Shown here: piece after piece, positions 53,191-62,430 of the stretch
Layout: each line of letters starts with the position of its first letter
Position numbering within the stretch: position 1 is the first letter of the stretch
Source: Lichenicoccus sp964247695
GTDB lineage: Bacteria; Pseudomonadota; Alphaproteobacteria; Acetobacterales; Acetobacteraceae
Direction: 5' to 3'
Length of the DNA: 64,000 nucleotides
Assembly: GCA_964247695.1 (NCBI GenBank)
Contig: CAXTVI010000017.1
Coordinates: 24,247-88,246, forward strand
Made by a program: the position numbers and the translations under genes
The notes under the pieces: model-generated
Database searches by the model: none
What the model was told of the DNA's origin: nothing
What the model saw: the letters and a program-made list of their open reading frames with translations, nothing else

Positions 53191-55884
53191 ATGCTCGAAA
53201 AAACCTTCAGGCCCGTCGACGTGGAAGCGTCGCTGTACTCGCTCTGGGAAGCGGAGGGCGCGTTCGCGGCCCATCCGGATAGCGGCAAGCCGCCCTTTGC
53301 GGTCATGATCCCGCCGCCCAACGTCACGGGCACGCTGCATGCCGGCCATGCGCTCGACATGACCCTGCAGGACGTGCTGGTCCGCTGGCGTCGGATGCAG
53401 GGGCACGACGTGCTGTGGCAGCCCGGAACCGACCATGCCGGCATCGCGACGCAGCTTGTGGTCGAGCGCATGCTCCGTGCCGAGGGGACGAGCCGCCCCG
53501 AGATCGGGCGTGAGGCCTTCATTGAGCGCGTCTGGGCCTGGAAGGAGCAGTCGGGTGGCGACATCGCTAATCAGCTGCGCCGACTGGGGTCCTCGCTCGA
53601 TTGGGCGCGCGAGCGCTTCACCATGGATGCGGGCCTGTCGGCTGCGGTACGCGAAGTGTTTGTCAGTCTGCACCGGCAGGGGCTGATCTATCGCGACCGC
53701 CGTCTGGTGAACTGGGACCCCGATTTCGGCTCCGCGATCTCCGACCTGGAGGTGGAGAGCCGCGAGGTGCGGGGCCATCTATGGTATCTGCGCTATCCGG
53801 TGGCGGATGCGCCCGGCCAGTTCGTGACCGTGGCCACGACGCGGCCCGAGACGATGCTGGGCGACAGCGCGGTGGCGGTGCATCCCGAGGATGCGCGCTA
53901 TGCCGGCCTGATCGGACGCCTTGTGGTGCTGCCGCTGACCGGGCGGCGCATCCCGGTCGTGGCCGATGCCTATTCCGACCCGGAGAAAGGCACCGGCGCG
54001 GTCAAGATCACCCCCGCGCACGACTTCAACGATTTCGAGGTGGGCCAGCGACATGACCTGGCGATGCCGCAGGTGCTCGACGGCCAGGCGCGCGTCGTGC
54101 TCGACGACATTGGCAAGGAGTTGCAGTCCGTCCCTGGCGTGGCGGATCCGGCGTTCGTGCGATCGCTCGCCGGGCGCACCCGCGAGGCGGCCCGCGCGGC
54201 CGTAGTCGCCGAGATGGAGCGGCTCGGGCTGCTGGAGCGCGTCGAGGCGCACACCCACCAGGTTCCGCATGCCGAGCGCGGCGGCGCCGTCGTCGAGCCG
54301 CGTCTGACCACGCAATGGTACTGCGACGCCAAGCGCCTGGCCGCGCCCGCGGTCGCGGCCGTGCAGCAGAACCGGATGCAGTTCGTGCCGCGCCAGTGGG
54401 AGAACACCTTCTTCGCCTGGATGCGCGACATCCAGCCCTGGTGCATCAGCCGCCAGCTCTGGTGGGGCCATCGCATCCCGGCCTGGTATGGGCCGGACGG
54501 CGAGGTGTTCGTGGCGCATGACGAGACGCAGGCGCAGGCGCAGGCGGCGGCGCATTACGGTGAGCCCGCCGAGCTCACCCAGGACCCTGACGTGCTGGAC
54601 ACCTGGTTCAGCTCAGCGCTGTGGCCGTTCTCGACGCTGGGCTGGCCGGAGCGCACTGCCGAGCTCGAGCGCTACTATCCGACCGCCGTGCTCGTCACCG
54701 GCTTCGACATCATCTTCTTCTGGGTCGCCCGGATGATGATGATGGGCCTGCACTTCATGGACGAGGTGCCGTTCCGGACGGTGTTCCTGCACGGCCTCGT
54801 CCGCGACGAGCAGGGCCGCAAGATGTCCAAGAGCCTCGGCAACGGCATCGACCCGCTGGAGATGATCGACCAGTACGGCGCCGACGCCCTGCGCTACGCC
54901 GTCTGCGCGCTGACGGGTCTGGGGCGCGATGCACGGCTCGGCGCGCGGCGGGTCGAGGAGAGCCGGTCGTTCGTGACCAAGCTGTGGAACGCGGCCCGGT
55001 TCTGCGAGATGAATGGCGTGCGGCCGGATCCTGCATTCGACCCGCATGCGGCAAGGCATCCGTTGTCGCGCTGGATCATCGCCGAGGCGCAGCAGGCCGC
55101 TTCCGAGATGAACGCGGCTCTGGAGGCGTTCCGCTTCGACGAGTATGCGTCGGCCGGCTATCGCTTCACCTGGAACAAGTACTGCGACTGGTTCCTGGAG
55201 TTCGCAAAGCCGATCCTGGGGTCGGCCGACCACCCGGAGGCCGGCGAGGTTCGGGCCGCGGCGGGATACGTGCTCGGCCTGATCCTGCGCCTGCTCAACC
55301 CGGTCATGCCGTTCGTGACCGAGACCCTGTGGGCGGAGCTCGGCTATGGCGAGCGCGGCAGCCTGATCACGAGCGCGTGGCCCAATGCCGATGATGACCT
55401 CAGGGATGAAGCGGTCAGCCGCGAGATCGATTGGGTGGTGCGCTTCATCACCGAGATCCGCACCGTGCGCGCCGAGATGAACGTGCCGCCGGCGCGGCTG
55501 GCGCCGGTGCTGCTGCGCGATGCGCAGGCGCAGACGGTGGCGCGGGCACAGGCGTGGCGTGAGTCGATCGGCCGCATGGCGCGCGTGTCCGGGGTGGGCG
55601 TGCTGGAGGGCGAGATGCCGCGCGGCGCCGCCCAACTTGTACTCGAGGAGGCGACGCTGGTGCTGCCGCTGGAGGGCCTGATCGATCTTGAGGCCGAGCA
55701 GGCCCGGCTACGCAAGGAGGATGACAGGCTGCGGGCGGAGACCGAGAAGGCGGAACGCAAGCTCGCGAATCCCGACTTCGTGGCGCGCGCCAAGCCGGAC
55801 ATCGTCGAGGAGACCCGCGCCCGGGTGCAGGGCTTCCGCAACGACCGGGCGCGGATCCAGGCGGCCCTGCGGCGCCTGGATTAG
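53191..55884 (+). CDS. valS: Valine--tRNA ligase
   Basis: 897-residue class I synthetase. HIGH-type motif in PPPNVTGTLHAGHAL, editing domain (TRPETMLGDSAVAVHPEDAR), KMSKS in GRKMSKSLGNG, anticodon domain (WNAARFCEMNG) and C-terminal coiled coil (EAEQARLRKEDDRLRAETEK). All standard parts are present. The ATG at 53191 starts MLEKTFRPVDVEASLYSLWE as in homologues. Confidence 0.97.
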   Translation: MLEKTFRPVDVEASLYSLWEAEGAFAAHPDSGKPPFAVMIPPPNVTGTLHAGHALDMTLQDVLVRWRRMQGHDVLWQPGTDHAGIATQLVVERMLRAEGTSRPEIGREAFIERVWAWKEQSGGDIANQLRRLGSSLDWARERFTMDAGLSAAVREVFVSLHRQGLIYRDRRLVNWDPDFGSAISDLEVESREVRGHLWYLRYPVADAPGQFVTVATTRPETMLGDSAVAVHPEDARYAGLIGRLVVLPLTGRRIPVVADAYSDPEKGTGAVKITPAHDFNDFEVGQRHDLAMPQVLDGQARVVLDDIGKELQSVPGVADPAFVRSLAGRTREAARAAVVAEMERLGLLERVEAHTHQVPHAERGGAVVEPRLTTQWYCDAKRLAAPAVAAVQQNRMQFVPRQWENTFFAWMRDIQPWCISRQLWWGHRIPAWYGPDGEVFVAHDETQAQAQAAAHYGEPAELTQDPDVLDTWFSSALWPFSTLGWPERTAELERYYPTAVLVTGFDIIFFWVARMMMMGLHFMDEVPFRTVFLHGLVRDEQGRKMSKSLGNGIDPLEMIDQYGADALRYAVCALTGLGRDARLGARRVEESRSFVTKLWNAARFCEMNGVRPDPAFDPHAARHPLSRWIIAEAQQAASEMNAALEAFRFDEYASAGYRFTWNKYCDWFLEFAKPILGSADHPEAGEVRAAAGYVLGLILRLLNPVMPFVTETLWAELGYGERGSLITSAWPNADDDLRDEAVSREIDWVVRFITEIRTVRAEMNVPPARLAPVLLRDAQAQTVARAQAWRESIGRMARVSGVGVLEGEMPRGAAQLVLEEATLVLPLEGLIDLEAEQARLRKEDDRLRAETEKAERKLANPDFVARAKPDIVEETRARVQGFRNDRARIQAALRRLD

Positions 55885-55896
55885 CGCCCGGCAGCT

Positions 55897-56316
55897 TCAC
55901 TTGACTCCGTTGCTGGCGGTCTCGGTTTTCGCCGGGAGCTGGGTCGGCACCACGGCGACCGGTGCCACGCCCTGCTTGGGGGTCAGGCCGATCTGCCTGG
56001 CGGTCGCCGGGGTGAGATCGACGACGCGGCCTTTCGGAACCGGGCCACGGTCCCTGATGGTGACGACGGCCGAGCGCCCGGTTTGCAGGTCGGTTACCCG
56101 GGCCTTCGTCCCGAGCGGCAGAGTCTTGCTCGCCGCGGCATTCGACCGGGTGCTGAAGCGTACGCCGTCCGCCATGTGCCGGCCCTGGAACCTGCTGGAA
56201 TACACCGACGCCTTGCCGACCTGTTTGTGCAGCAGCCGTGGCTCGGAAGCCTGCCCGGCGGTGGTCGCCGTCAGCAGGAAGGCTGCAACAATTCCGGCTC
56301 CGATCTCGTAACGCAT
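55897..56316 (-). CDS. RlpA-like double-psi beta-barrel protein
   Basis: 139 residues. A signal peptide (residues 1-24, MRYEIGAGIVAAFLLTATTA) leads into an RlpA-type double-psi beta-barrel: KASVYSSRFQGRHMADGVRF, LPLGTKARVTDLQTGRSAVV, TIRDRGPVPKGRVVDLTPAT. No SPOR domain is present, so it is shorter than full RlpA; it acts on peptidoglycan in the periplasm if active. GGAG precedes ATG 56316. It is convergent with valS, 12 nt apart. Confidence 0.85.
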   Translation of the reverse strand: MRYEIGAGIVAAFLLTATTAGQASEPRLLHKQVGKASVYSSRFQGRHMADGVRFSTRSNAAASKTLPLGTKARVTDLQTGRSAVVTIRDRGPVPKGRVVDLTPATARQIGLTPKQGVAPVAVVPTQLPAKTETASNGVK

Positions 56317-56421
56317 GTCGTGCTCCATTTCTTTTGACATGCAAACAGTCGGCGACACGGTGAAGTTGCGCTTCCGTGCCGGGCCGCACGGTATTGACGC
56401 CTTTTCAATGCGGATCGCCCG

Positions 56422-57195
56422 TCACGTTCTGCCCAAAGTAACGACCAGGGGCACATGGTCCGAAGGCTGCTGCGCGTCCCGCTCGGCACGATCCGGCGCT
56501 GCCGTCAGCAGGCGCTCGGCGAGCGCCGGTGAAAGCAGGGCATGGTCGATGCGCAGGCCGCGATCCCGTGGCCAGCACCCGGCCTGGTAGTCCCAGAACG
56601 TGTAGGCCGGGCCGGTCGGGTGCAGGGCGCGCACGGCATCGGTCAGTCCCAGCCAGAGCAGGCTTCGGAACCGCCTGCGGGTCTCGGGTCTAACGAGCGC
56701 GTCGTCCTGGCTGAGGACGCCCGGCGCCAGGTCCGCCTCGCCTGGACAGACATTGAAGTCGCCGGCCAGGACGAACTCCTGATCGGCTGCCAGCAGGGCG
56801 GCGGCCCGGGCTTGCAGGGCGTCCATCCAGTCGAGCTTGGCCAGATAGCCGGCCTCGCCGCCGGAATTGCCGTTCGGCAGGTAGAGATTGCCGATGGTCA
56901 CCGCGCCGAGCGCCACCTCGACATAGCGGGCCTGGGCGCCGTCCGGCAGGCCCGGCAACTGCCGGTGGACGACGACCGGCGTCTCGCGTGTCAGGATGGC
57001 GACGCCGTTGTAGCTCTTCTGGCCGACCACGACGCAGCGGTAGCCGAGTGCCGCGAAGCGGGCCTGGGGGAAGGCGGCGTCCTCGCACTTGATCTCCTGG
57101 AGCAACAGGGCATCCGGCTGTTCGCGCTGCAACCAACGCTCGACATGCTGCTCACGCTGGCGGATCGAGTTCACGTTCCAGGTTGCGAACTTCAT
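56422..57195 (-). CDS. xth: Exodeoxyribonuclease III
   Basis: 257-residue AP endonuclease/exonuclease of base excision repair. Motifs: MKFATWNVNSIRQRE at the start, LLLQEIKCED, SYNGVAILTR, IGNLYLPNG, EFVLAGDFNVCP, YTFWDYQAGCWPRDRGLRID and QQPSDHVPLVV. All catalytic residues (Asn7, Glu, Asp, Asn, Asp, His) are in place. ATG 57195 is where homology begins. It follows erpA by 25 nt. Confidence 0.95.
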   Translation of the reverse strand: MKFATWNVNSIRQREQHVERWLQREQPDALLLQEIKCEDAAFPQARFAALGYRCVVVGQKSYNGVAILTRETPVVVHRQLPGLPDGAQARYVEVALGAVTIGNLYLPNGNSGGEAGYLAKLDWMDALQARAAALLAADQEFVLAGDFNVCPGEADLAPGVLSQDDALVRPETRRRFRSLLWLGLTDAVRALHPTGPAYTFWDYQAGCWPRDRGLRIDHALLSPALAERLLTAAPDRAERDAQQPSDHVPLVVTLGRT

Positions 57196-57220
57196 CGCGG
57201 GTGACGTCGCCGACGGCGGC

Positions 57221-57601
57221 TCAGTCGATCGAGAAGCTGGTTCCGCAGCCGCAGGACGAGGTGGCATTCGGGTTGCGCACGGTGAAGTGCGCCCCCATCA
57301 GCGCCTCGCTGTAGTCGAGTTGCGCGCCGCCGAGCAGATCGAGGCTGACCGGGTCGACGACGACGCGGGCCTGGCCGGTGCGGATCTCGATATCGTCCGG
57401 CCTCGGCTCCGGATCCAGTTTGAAGCTGTACTGGAAGCCGCTGCATCCCCCGGCCAGCACCGCGACCCGCAGGGCCTGGGCGTCCGGGGCCGTCGCGCCC
57501 GGCTGGGCGGCGACGATCTCGGCGATGCGGGACGCCGCTCGCTCGGAAACCGAGAAGCGGGTTGGCGCAAGGAGATCCTGGGAGGCGGTCGCGGTGTCCA
57601 T
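57221..57601 (-). CDS. erpA: Iron-sulfur cluster insertion protein ErpA (HesB/IscA family)
   Basis: 126-residue A-type carrier of Fe-S clusters. Core: FSVSERAASRIAEIVAAQPG, LRVAVLAGGCSGFQYSFKLD, VVVDPVSLDLLGGAQLDYSE, and the C-terminal SSCGCGTSFSID, with three ligand cysteines in the right places. ATG 57601 begins MDTATASQDLLAPTRF. It is divergent from the ArgRS-like gene. In many alphaproteobacteria erpA lies next to dgt-argS; dgt is missing here. Confidence 0.93.
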   Translation of the reverse strand: MDTATASQDLLAPTRFSVSERAASRIAEIVAAQPGATAPDAQALRVAVLAGGCSGFQYSFKLDPEPRPDDIEIRTGQARVVVDPVSLDLLGGAQLDYSEALMGAHFTVRNPNATSSCGCGTSFSID

Positions 57602-57702
57602 AGCTGTGCAGATAGCGTGTCGGACGGCGTTCCCCAAGAGGGCACTGCCGCACCCGGTCGCCGGCGTGCATCCTGCAACGCCTCGATGCCGGGAGGATGG
57701 GG

Positions 57703-58539
57703 ATGTCGGCGATCCTGACGAGGGCGGTGCTGCTGGACGCCGTGACGGACATCGTGTGGATCGAGCCGGATGGTCCGGCCGGGCTGGGCCAGAGGAGCAT
57801 CACGCTCGAGCCACAGAGACGGCCCGGCCTGGGCGATCTCACCGCCGGGGCTGCCTGGGTGATGGCTAACGTGATACGGCGCCCGGACCGGCTGCCGGTC
57901 GATACGATCGGACCGCTGGCAGAGGCGCTGGCGGCACGCCTGCGGGATCTGCCCCAGGTGGCCGACGCCCGCGCCTGGCACGGTTGGATCAATATCTGGC
58001 TCGCCGATGAGGCGCTCGGACGCCTGCTGCCGCGCGTGCTGGCAGTCCAGCCCTGGGACGCACCGCCGCTGGCGCCACTGACCGTGCCGTTGGCCGACAT
58101 GCGGCTGGACGACCCCTGGTTCCGGATCCAGTACACCCACGCCCGTTGCCGCAGCGTGCAGCGGGCGGCGCAGGCCGAGACGCCACTGTGGCGGGCCTTG
58201 TCCAGACGGGTTCGCACGGCAGAGCCGATCGGGCCGTTCGCCCCGGGCCCGCGCCGCGCCCTGCTCGTGCAGATCGAGAACGGCACCCGGCTGGCCGAGG
58301 AACCCGATCTCTCCGTCGTCAGGGTGCGGCGCCATCTCGAGGCGCTGGCGGACGCGTTCGAACGCGTGTGGAACGACTCGGGCGATCATGCGAGTGTCGG
58401 ACGCGCCACGCTCCGGTTCCTGGACCGTGCCCATGCCGATCGGACGCTGGTTGATCTCGCTTTGGTGATGGCAACGGCGGACTCGATCCGCCGCGGGCTC
58501 GGGCGCCACGGGGTGGCGGCGGCCGAGGAGATACGATGA
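57703..58539 (+). CDS. ArgRS-like protein lacking the catalytic core (N-terminal plus DALR domains only)
   Basis: 278 residues. Residues about 1-115 match the arginyl-tRNA synthetase N-terminal (Add1) domain: SITLEPQRRPGLGDLTAGAA, LAEALAARLRDLPQVADARA and GWINIWLADEALGRLL. The protein then goes, after a short linker, directly into the start of the DALR anticodon-binding domain: DDPWFRIQYTHARCRSVQRA, which aligns with the DNPVxYVQYAHARxxS element of ArgRS. The about 330-residue Rossmann core with HIGH and KMSK motifs is absent, so it cannot charge tRNA. The remainder (EPDLSVVRVRRHLEALADAF, ATLRFLDRAHADRTLVDLAL) continues as a worn DALR fold. GGGAGG lies 6 nt before ATG 57703. It sits at the argS position, with 4-nt overlap to the SPOR gene. 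Confidence 0.75.
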   Translation: MSAILTRAVLLDAVTDIVWIEPDGPAGLGQRSITLEPQRRPGLGDLTAGAAWVMANVIRRPDRLPVDTIGPLAEALAARLRDLPQVADARAWHGWINIWLADEALGRLLPRVLAVQPWDAPPLAPLTVPLADMRLDDPWFRIQYTHARCRSVQRAAQAETPLWRALSRRVRTAEPIGPFAPGPRRALLVQIENGTRLAEEPDLSVVRVRRHLEALADAFERVWNDSGDHASVGRATLRFLDRAHADRTLVDLALVMATADSIRRGLGRHGVAAAEEIR

Positions 58540-59330
58540 ACCCTGTCGAAGAGGATCGCGCGCTGGCCGAGGAGGATGACGGCCGGTACAGCCTGTCAGA
58601 GGTCCGCGGACGGGAGGCGATGGACCCCGCGACCCGCCGGCTGGCGATGATCGCGGGCGGCATCGGCCTGCTGCTGGCGGTGCTGATCGGCGGCTGGGCC
58701 TTCGGGGGCCGGCACGCCGGCAGCATCCCGGTCATCGAGGCGCCGAGCGGGCCGGTCCGGGTCAAGCCGGTGGATGCAGGCGGGATGCAGGCGCTCGGGG
58801 CGCAGGCGCCGCCGCCGGTGAACGGAACTGGCTCGGAGGCGCTGGCGCCCGGGCCGGAAGCGCCGCGGCCGGCGGCCCTGCAGGCCGAAGTGGATGCGGC
58901 GCGACGGGCGGCCGGCCTGGGAGGCGCCCCGGCCCAGGCCGTCCCGCCCCCGGCGGCAGCCAGCCACGCGCCTTTCAAGGCTGCGGCGCCCGCAGCCGAG
59001 CCACCGGCGGCCAGTCCGGTGCAGACCGACGATGCGTCGAGGCTGCGCACCGAGGCGACCCCCTCGGCGGCGCCGGTGGCAATTCAGCTGGCGGCGCTGG
59101 ATAGCCATGCGGCGGCGCAGGCGGAAGGCAGGCGGCTGTCGAGCAGCCACCCGGACCTGTTCAGTCCGGCCCTTGGCGACGGCAAGAGCTTCGAGGTGCT
59201 GCGGGCCGAGCGCGACGGCCGTGCGATCTACCGGCTGCGCATGCTCGGCTTCGACAGCCAGGCGGCGGCGGCGGCGTTCTGCACGCGGGCGCGGGCGCAG
59301 GACGTCGCCTGCACCGTCGCCGATTTCTGA
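58536..59330 (+). CDS. SPOR-domain protein
   Basis: 264-residue membrane-anchored protein. A cytoplasmic N-terminus is followed by one membrane segment (LAMIAGGIGLLLAVLIGGWA), then a Pro/Ala-rich periplasmic linker, and a C-terminal SPOR domain (VAIQLAALDSHAAAQAEGRR, FEVLRAERDGRAIYRLRM, AAAAAFCTRARAQDVACTV) that binds denuded peptidoglycan at the division site. The ATG at 58536 overlaps the upstream stop (ATGA). In alphaproteobacteria such a SPOR gene stands between argS and nagZ. Confidence 0.9.
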   Translation: MNPVEEDRALAEEDDGRYSLSEVRGREAMDPATRRLAMIAGGIGLLLAVLIGGWAFGGRHAGSIPVIEAPSGPVRVKPVDAGGMQALGAQAPPPVNGTGSEALAPGPEAPRPAALQAEVDAARRAAGLGGAPAQAVPPPAAASHAPFKAAAPAAEPPAASPVQTDDASRLRTEATPSAAPVAIQLAALDSHAAAQAEGRRLSSSHPDLFSPALGDGKSFEVLRAERDGRAIYRLRMLGFDSQAAAAAFCTRARAQDVACTVADF

Positions 59331-59333
59331 GGC

Positions 59334-60332
59334 ATGGGCATCCCGCTTGCGGCCATCGTCGGGCTGTCGGGGCCCGAGCTCGCTCCGGCCGAGGCCGACC
59401 TGCTGCGCGCGCATGCGCCTCTCGGTGTCATCCTGTTCCGACGCAACATCGTCTCCGGCGCCCAGCTTGGCCGCCTCGTCGCGGCGGTGCGCGGGGTGCT
59501 CCCCACGGGCGGCCTGCTGATGGTCGACCAGGAGGGGGGGCGCGTCGCCCGGCTGCGCCCGCCGCAATGGATGGCGCATCCACCGGCGGCCTGGATCGGT
59601 CGCCTGCACGAGCGCGATCCTGCCGCTGGGGTGCGGGCGGCGTGGCTCACCGGCGCCCTGATCGGTGCGGATTGCCTGCAGGCCGGGTTCGACGTGGTCG
59701 CGGCACCGGTGCTCGACCGCCACGTAGCCTGGGCACATGATGTGATCGGCGACCGCGCGCTCGGCAGCGACCCGCGCGCGATCGCGACCCTGGGGCGCGC
59801 GATCGCCTGCGGCTTGCTGGCGGCCGGGGTGCAGCCGGTTGCCAAGCACGTGCCCGGCCATGGACGTGCGGTGTCGGACAGCCATGTGGCGATGCCCGAG
59901 CTGGATCGCATCGAGCCGGACGATCTCGAGCCATTCCGCCTGCTGGCCTGGCTGCCCTGGATGATGACCGCGCATATCCGCTTCCGCGAGGAGGATCCTG
60001 CCAACCCGGCTACGCTCTCGCGCGCCATCCTGCAGGGCGTGGTGCGCGGGCGCCTCGGCTTCGACAACCTGCTGATGTCCGACGACCTCGCCATGCATGC
60101 ACTGTCCGGGCCGGCCGGCGCGCGCGCGGTGGCGGCGCTGGAAGCCGGCTGCGATGTCGCCCTGCACTGCTCAGGGGAGTTCGAGGAAACGGCCGACGTG
60201 CTGAAGCGCGTGCGGCCGCTCGATCCGCCGGCGCTGCACCGCCTGGCCGCGGCGCGGGCGACCGTGGCGCAGCACCGGCGTCCGCTCGATGTGCGCATGC
60301 TGGCGGCCGAGCGCGAGGGCCTGCTGAATTGA
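59334..60332 (+). CDS. nagZ: Beta-N-acetylhexosaminidase
   Basis: 332-residue GH3 enzyme of peptidoglycan recycling that removes GlcNAc from muropeptides in the cytoplasm. Motifs: GVILFRRNIVSGAQLGRLVA, MVDQEGGRVARLRPPQW, PVAKHVPGHGRAVSDSHV with the catalytic His loop, and LMSDDLAMHALSGPAGARAV with the nucleophile Asp. It follows the SPOR gene by 3 nt. The stop overlaps the scpA TTG start. Confidence 0.96.
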   Translation: MGIPLAAIVGLSGPELAPAEADLLRAHAPLGVILFRRNIVSGAQLGRLVAAVRGVLPTGGLLMVDQEGGRVARLRPPQWMAHPPAAWIGRLHERDPAAGVRAAWLTGALIGADCLQAGFDVVAAPVLDRHVAWAHDVIGDRALGSDPRAIATLGRAIACGLLAAGVQPVAKHVPGHGRAVSDSHVAMPELDRIEPDDLEPFRLLAWLPWMMTAHIRFREEDPANPATLSRAILQGVVRGRLGFDNLLMSDDLAMHALSGPAGARAVAALEAGCDVALHCSGEFEETADVLKRVRPLDPPALHRLAAARATVAQHRRPLDVRMLAAEREGLLN

Positions 60333-61138
60333 GCCCACCGGACGTCGCAACAGACGCCACGGCGTGTCCGGTGCTGATGCTGGACGGCTTCGAGGGCCCG
60401 CTGGACCTGCTGCTCGAGCTCGCCAGGGCGCAGAAGGTCGACTTGGCGCGGATCTCGATCCTCACCCTGGTGGAGCAGTATCTCGCCGTCGTCGAGGCGG
60501 GACGCGCCGTCCGGCTGGAGCTCGCGGCCGACTGGCTGGTGATGGCGGCCTGGCTTGCCTGGTTGAAGTCGCGCCTGCTGTTGCCGCAGGAGGACGCGGC
60601 GGCGGTGGAAGGCGAGGCGGCGGCGGAGTTGCTGGCCGCGCGCCTTGCGGAGCTGGAGCATGTGGGCCGGGCCGCCGCCTGGCTGGGAAAGCGGGAGCAG
60701 CTCGGGCACGACGTGTTCCGGCGCGGGGCGGCCGAGGAACTGACCGAGATCGACCGGTCCGGCCTGGTCCTGGAGCTGCCACAACTGCTCGGGGCCTACA
60801 TGGCGGCTATGCGGCGGACGGCGCGGCGGCGGGTCTATCGGCCGAAGCCACTGGCCTTCTGGACGGTGCAGGACGCGTTGGCCCGCCTGCGCCTGCTGCT
60901 CGGCGGCGACCTGCCGAACTGGTGCGCCCTGGAGAGCATGCTGCCCGACTTCATGCGCCATGCCGATCCGGGCCAGGCAGAGCCGCTGCGCGAACGGCGG
61001 GCGGCAGTGGCCGGGATGCTGATCGCCGGTCTGGAACTGGCGCGCAGCGGCGCGCTGGAATTGCGGCAGGAGCAGGCCTTCAGCACCATCCTGTTGCGTC
61101 GGGCAGAGCCCGCGCACCACGCGGAGGCGGCGGAATGA
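60329..61138 (+). CDS. scpA: Segregation and condensation protein A
   Basis: 269-residue kleisin subunit of the SMC-ScpAB complex. Core: LMLDGFEGPLDLLLELARAQ, DLARISILTLVEQYLAVVEA, WLVMAAWLAWLKSRLLLPQ and the C-terminal SGALELRQEQAFSTILLRR. The start is a TTG overlapping the nagZ stop (TTGA). The stop overlaps scpB ATG. Confidence 0.95.
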   Translation: MSPPDVATDATACPVLMLDGFEGPLDLLLELARAQKVDLARISILTLVEQYLAVVEAGRAVRLELAADWLVMAAWLAWLKSRLLLPQEDAAAVEGEAAAELLAARLAELEHVGRAAAWLGKREQLGHDVFRRGAAEELTEIDRSGLVLELPQLLGAYMAAMRRTARRRVYRPKPLAFWTVQDALARLRLLLGGDLPNWCALESMLPDFMRHADPGQAEPLRERRAAVAGMLIAGLELARSGALELRQEQAFSTILLRRAEPAHHAEAAE

Positions 61139-61785
61139 CCGACATGACGGGACCGGAACGCGAAGCACCGGACCGCCAAGGACTGGATCGCGCGGTGCGG
61201 CTGGCGGAGGCGATGCTGTTCGCCAGCACCGAGCCGGTGCGCGATCGTGCCCTGCTCGAGCTGCTGCAGAGCCAGGACGCGCTGCCCGATGTCGAGGATC
61301 TGTCGGCGGCGGTCGGGTCGGTGCTGGAGGCGCTGCGGGCGCAGTATGCCGATCGTGCGGTGCAGCCGGTGCAGGTCGCGGGCGGCTGGCAGTTCCGGAC
61401 CGCGCCCGACCTCGCTCCCGCTCTGACCAAGGTCATGCACCGGCCGCGCCGGTTGCCGCGCGCGGCGATGGAGACGCTGGCGATCATCGCCTACCACCAG
61501 CCCTGCACCCGGACCGAGATCGAGGAGATCCGCGGGGTCTCGTTGAGCCAGACGACGCTGGACGGGCTGCTGGAGGCTTCGCTGATCGTGCCGCGCGGCC
61601 GCAAGGAGGTGCCGGGACGGCCAGTGCTGTGGGGAACCTCTGCCGCGTTCCTGACGCATTTCGGGTTGCGCGACCTGCGTGACCTGCCCAGGCGGGAGGA
61701 ACTGCTGGTCGAGCTTCCGTCGGTGGTGCCGGAGCGCGCCACAGTCGGGGACGCACCGGTTCCGGCTGAGGGGGAGGCGTGCTAA
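61135..61785 (+). CDS. scpB: Segregation and condensation protein B
   Basis: 216-residue winged-helix partner of ScpA. Core: RLAEAMLFASTEPVRDRALL, GWQFRTAPDLAPAL, ETLAIIAYHQPCTRTEIEEI, RGVSLSQTTLDGLLEASLIV and TSAAFLTHFGLRDLRDLPRR. The ATG overlaps the scpA stop. Gap of 63 nt to tatB. Confidence 0.95.
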   Translation: MTDMTGPEREAPDRQGLDRAVRLAEAMLFASTEPVRDRALLELLQSQDALPDVEDLSAAVGSVLEALRAQYADRAVQPVQVAGGWQFRTAPDLAPALTKVMHRPRRLPRAAMETLAIIAYHQPCTRTEIEEIRGVSLSQTTLDGLLEASLIVPRGRKEVPGRPVLWGTSAAFLTHFGLRDLRDLPRREELLVELPSVVPERATVGDAPVPAEGEAC

Positions 61786-61848
61786 GTCTCCGGCCCTATC
61801 GACTGGAGGCGGTGACACACCGCCGGAGAGACCCGATGCCAGGGCGCC

Positions 61849-62430
61849 ATGTTTGACTTTGCCGGTTCCGAGATCGTGCTGATCGGCGTCGTCGCCCTGA
61901 TCTTCATCGGACCGAAGGACATGCCGACGGCGATCCGTGCGGTCACCAATATCCTCAAGAAGGGCCGCAAGCTCGCCGGCGAGTTCCAGACCCACGTGGA
62001 CGAGATGGTGCGCGATGCTGACCTGGGCGAGGCTCGGGATTCCTTCCGGCAGCTGCGCGGCATGAACCTGCGCGGCCAGATCATGCGGACGCTGGACAAT
62101 GACGGCACGCTGCGACGGACCCTGAACGACAATCCGCTCGCGGCGGTGCCGGCGGCGGCGACTTCTGCCATCCCGAGCGCTGGCAGCACCGTCGAGGGGC
62201 AGGTCACCGGGCAGTCCCTGCTCGGCAGCGTCACCACCGCGATGCCGAAGCCGTTCACGCCGCCCTACCATCCGCTGGACGAGGCCATCGATTTCCCCGA
62301 GGCGAACGACCCGGCTCCGATGGTAATCCCGCCGCGCACCGCCGCACGGCTGCGCCGCGAACGGGCGGCGGCACCCCCGCCCTGGTTCCTGCCGCCCTCG
62401 GTGTCGCGGCCGCATGCGGAACGCTACTAG
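61849..62430 (+). CDS. tatB: Sec-independent translocase protein TatB
   Basis: 193 residues. One N-terminal membrane helix (MFDFAGSEIVLIGVVALIFI) with the Glu8 typical of TatB, the GP hinge (FIGPKDMP), an amphipathic helix (RAVTNILKKGRKLAGEFQTH) and a long Pro/Ala-rich cytoplasmic tail. The usual tatA is missing between scpB and tatB; either this protein takes on TatA function too, or tatA is elsewhere. Confidence 0.9.
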   Translation: MFDFAGSEIVLIGVVALIFIGPKDMPTAIRAVTNILKKGRKLAGEFQTHVDEMVRDADLGEARDSFRQLRGMNLRGQIMRTLDNDGTLRRTLNDNPLAAVPAAATSAIPSAGSTVEGQVTGQSLLGSVTTAMPKPFTPPYHPLDEAIDFPEANDPAPMVIPPRTAARLRRERAAAPPPWFLPPSVSRPHAERY

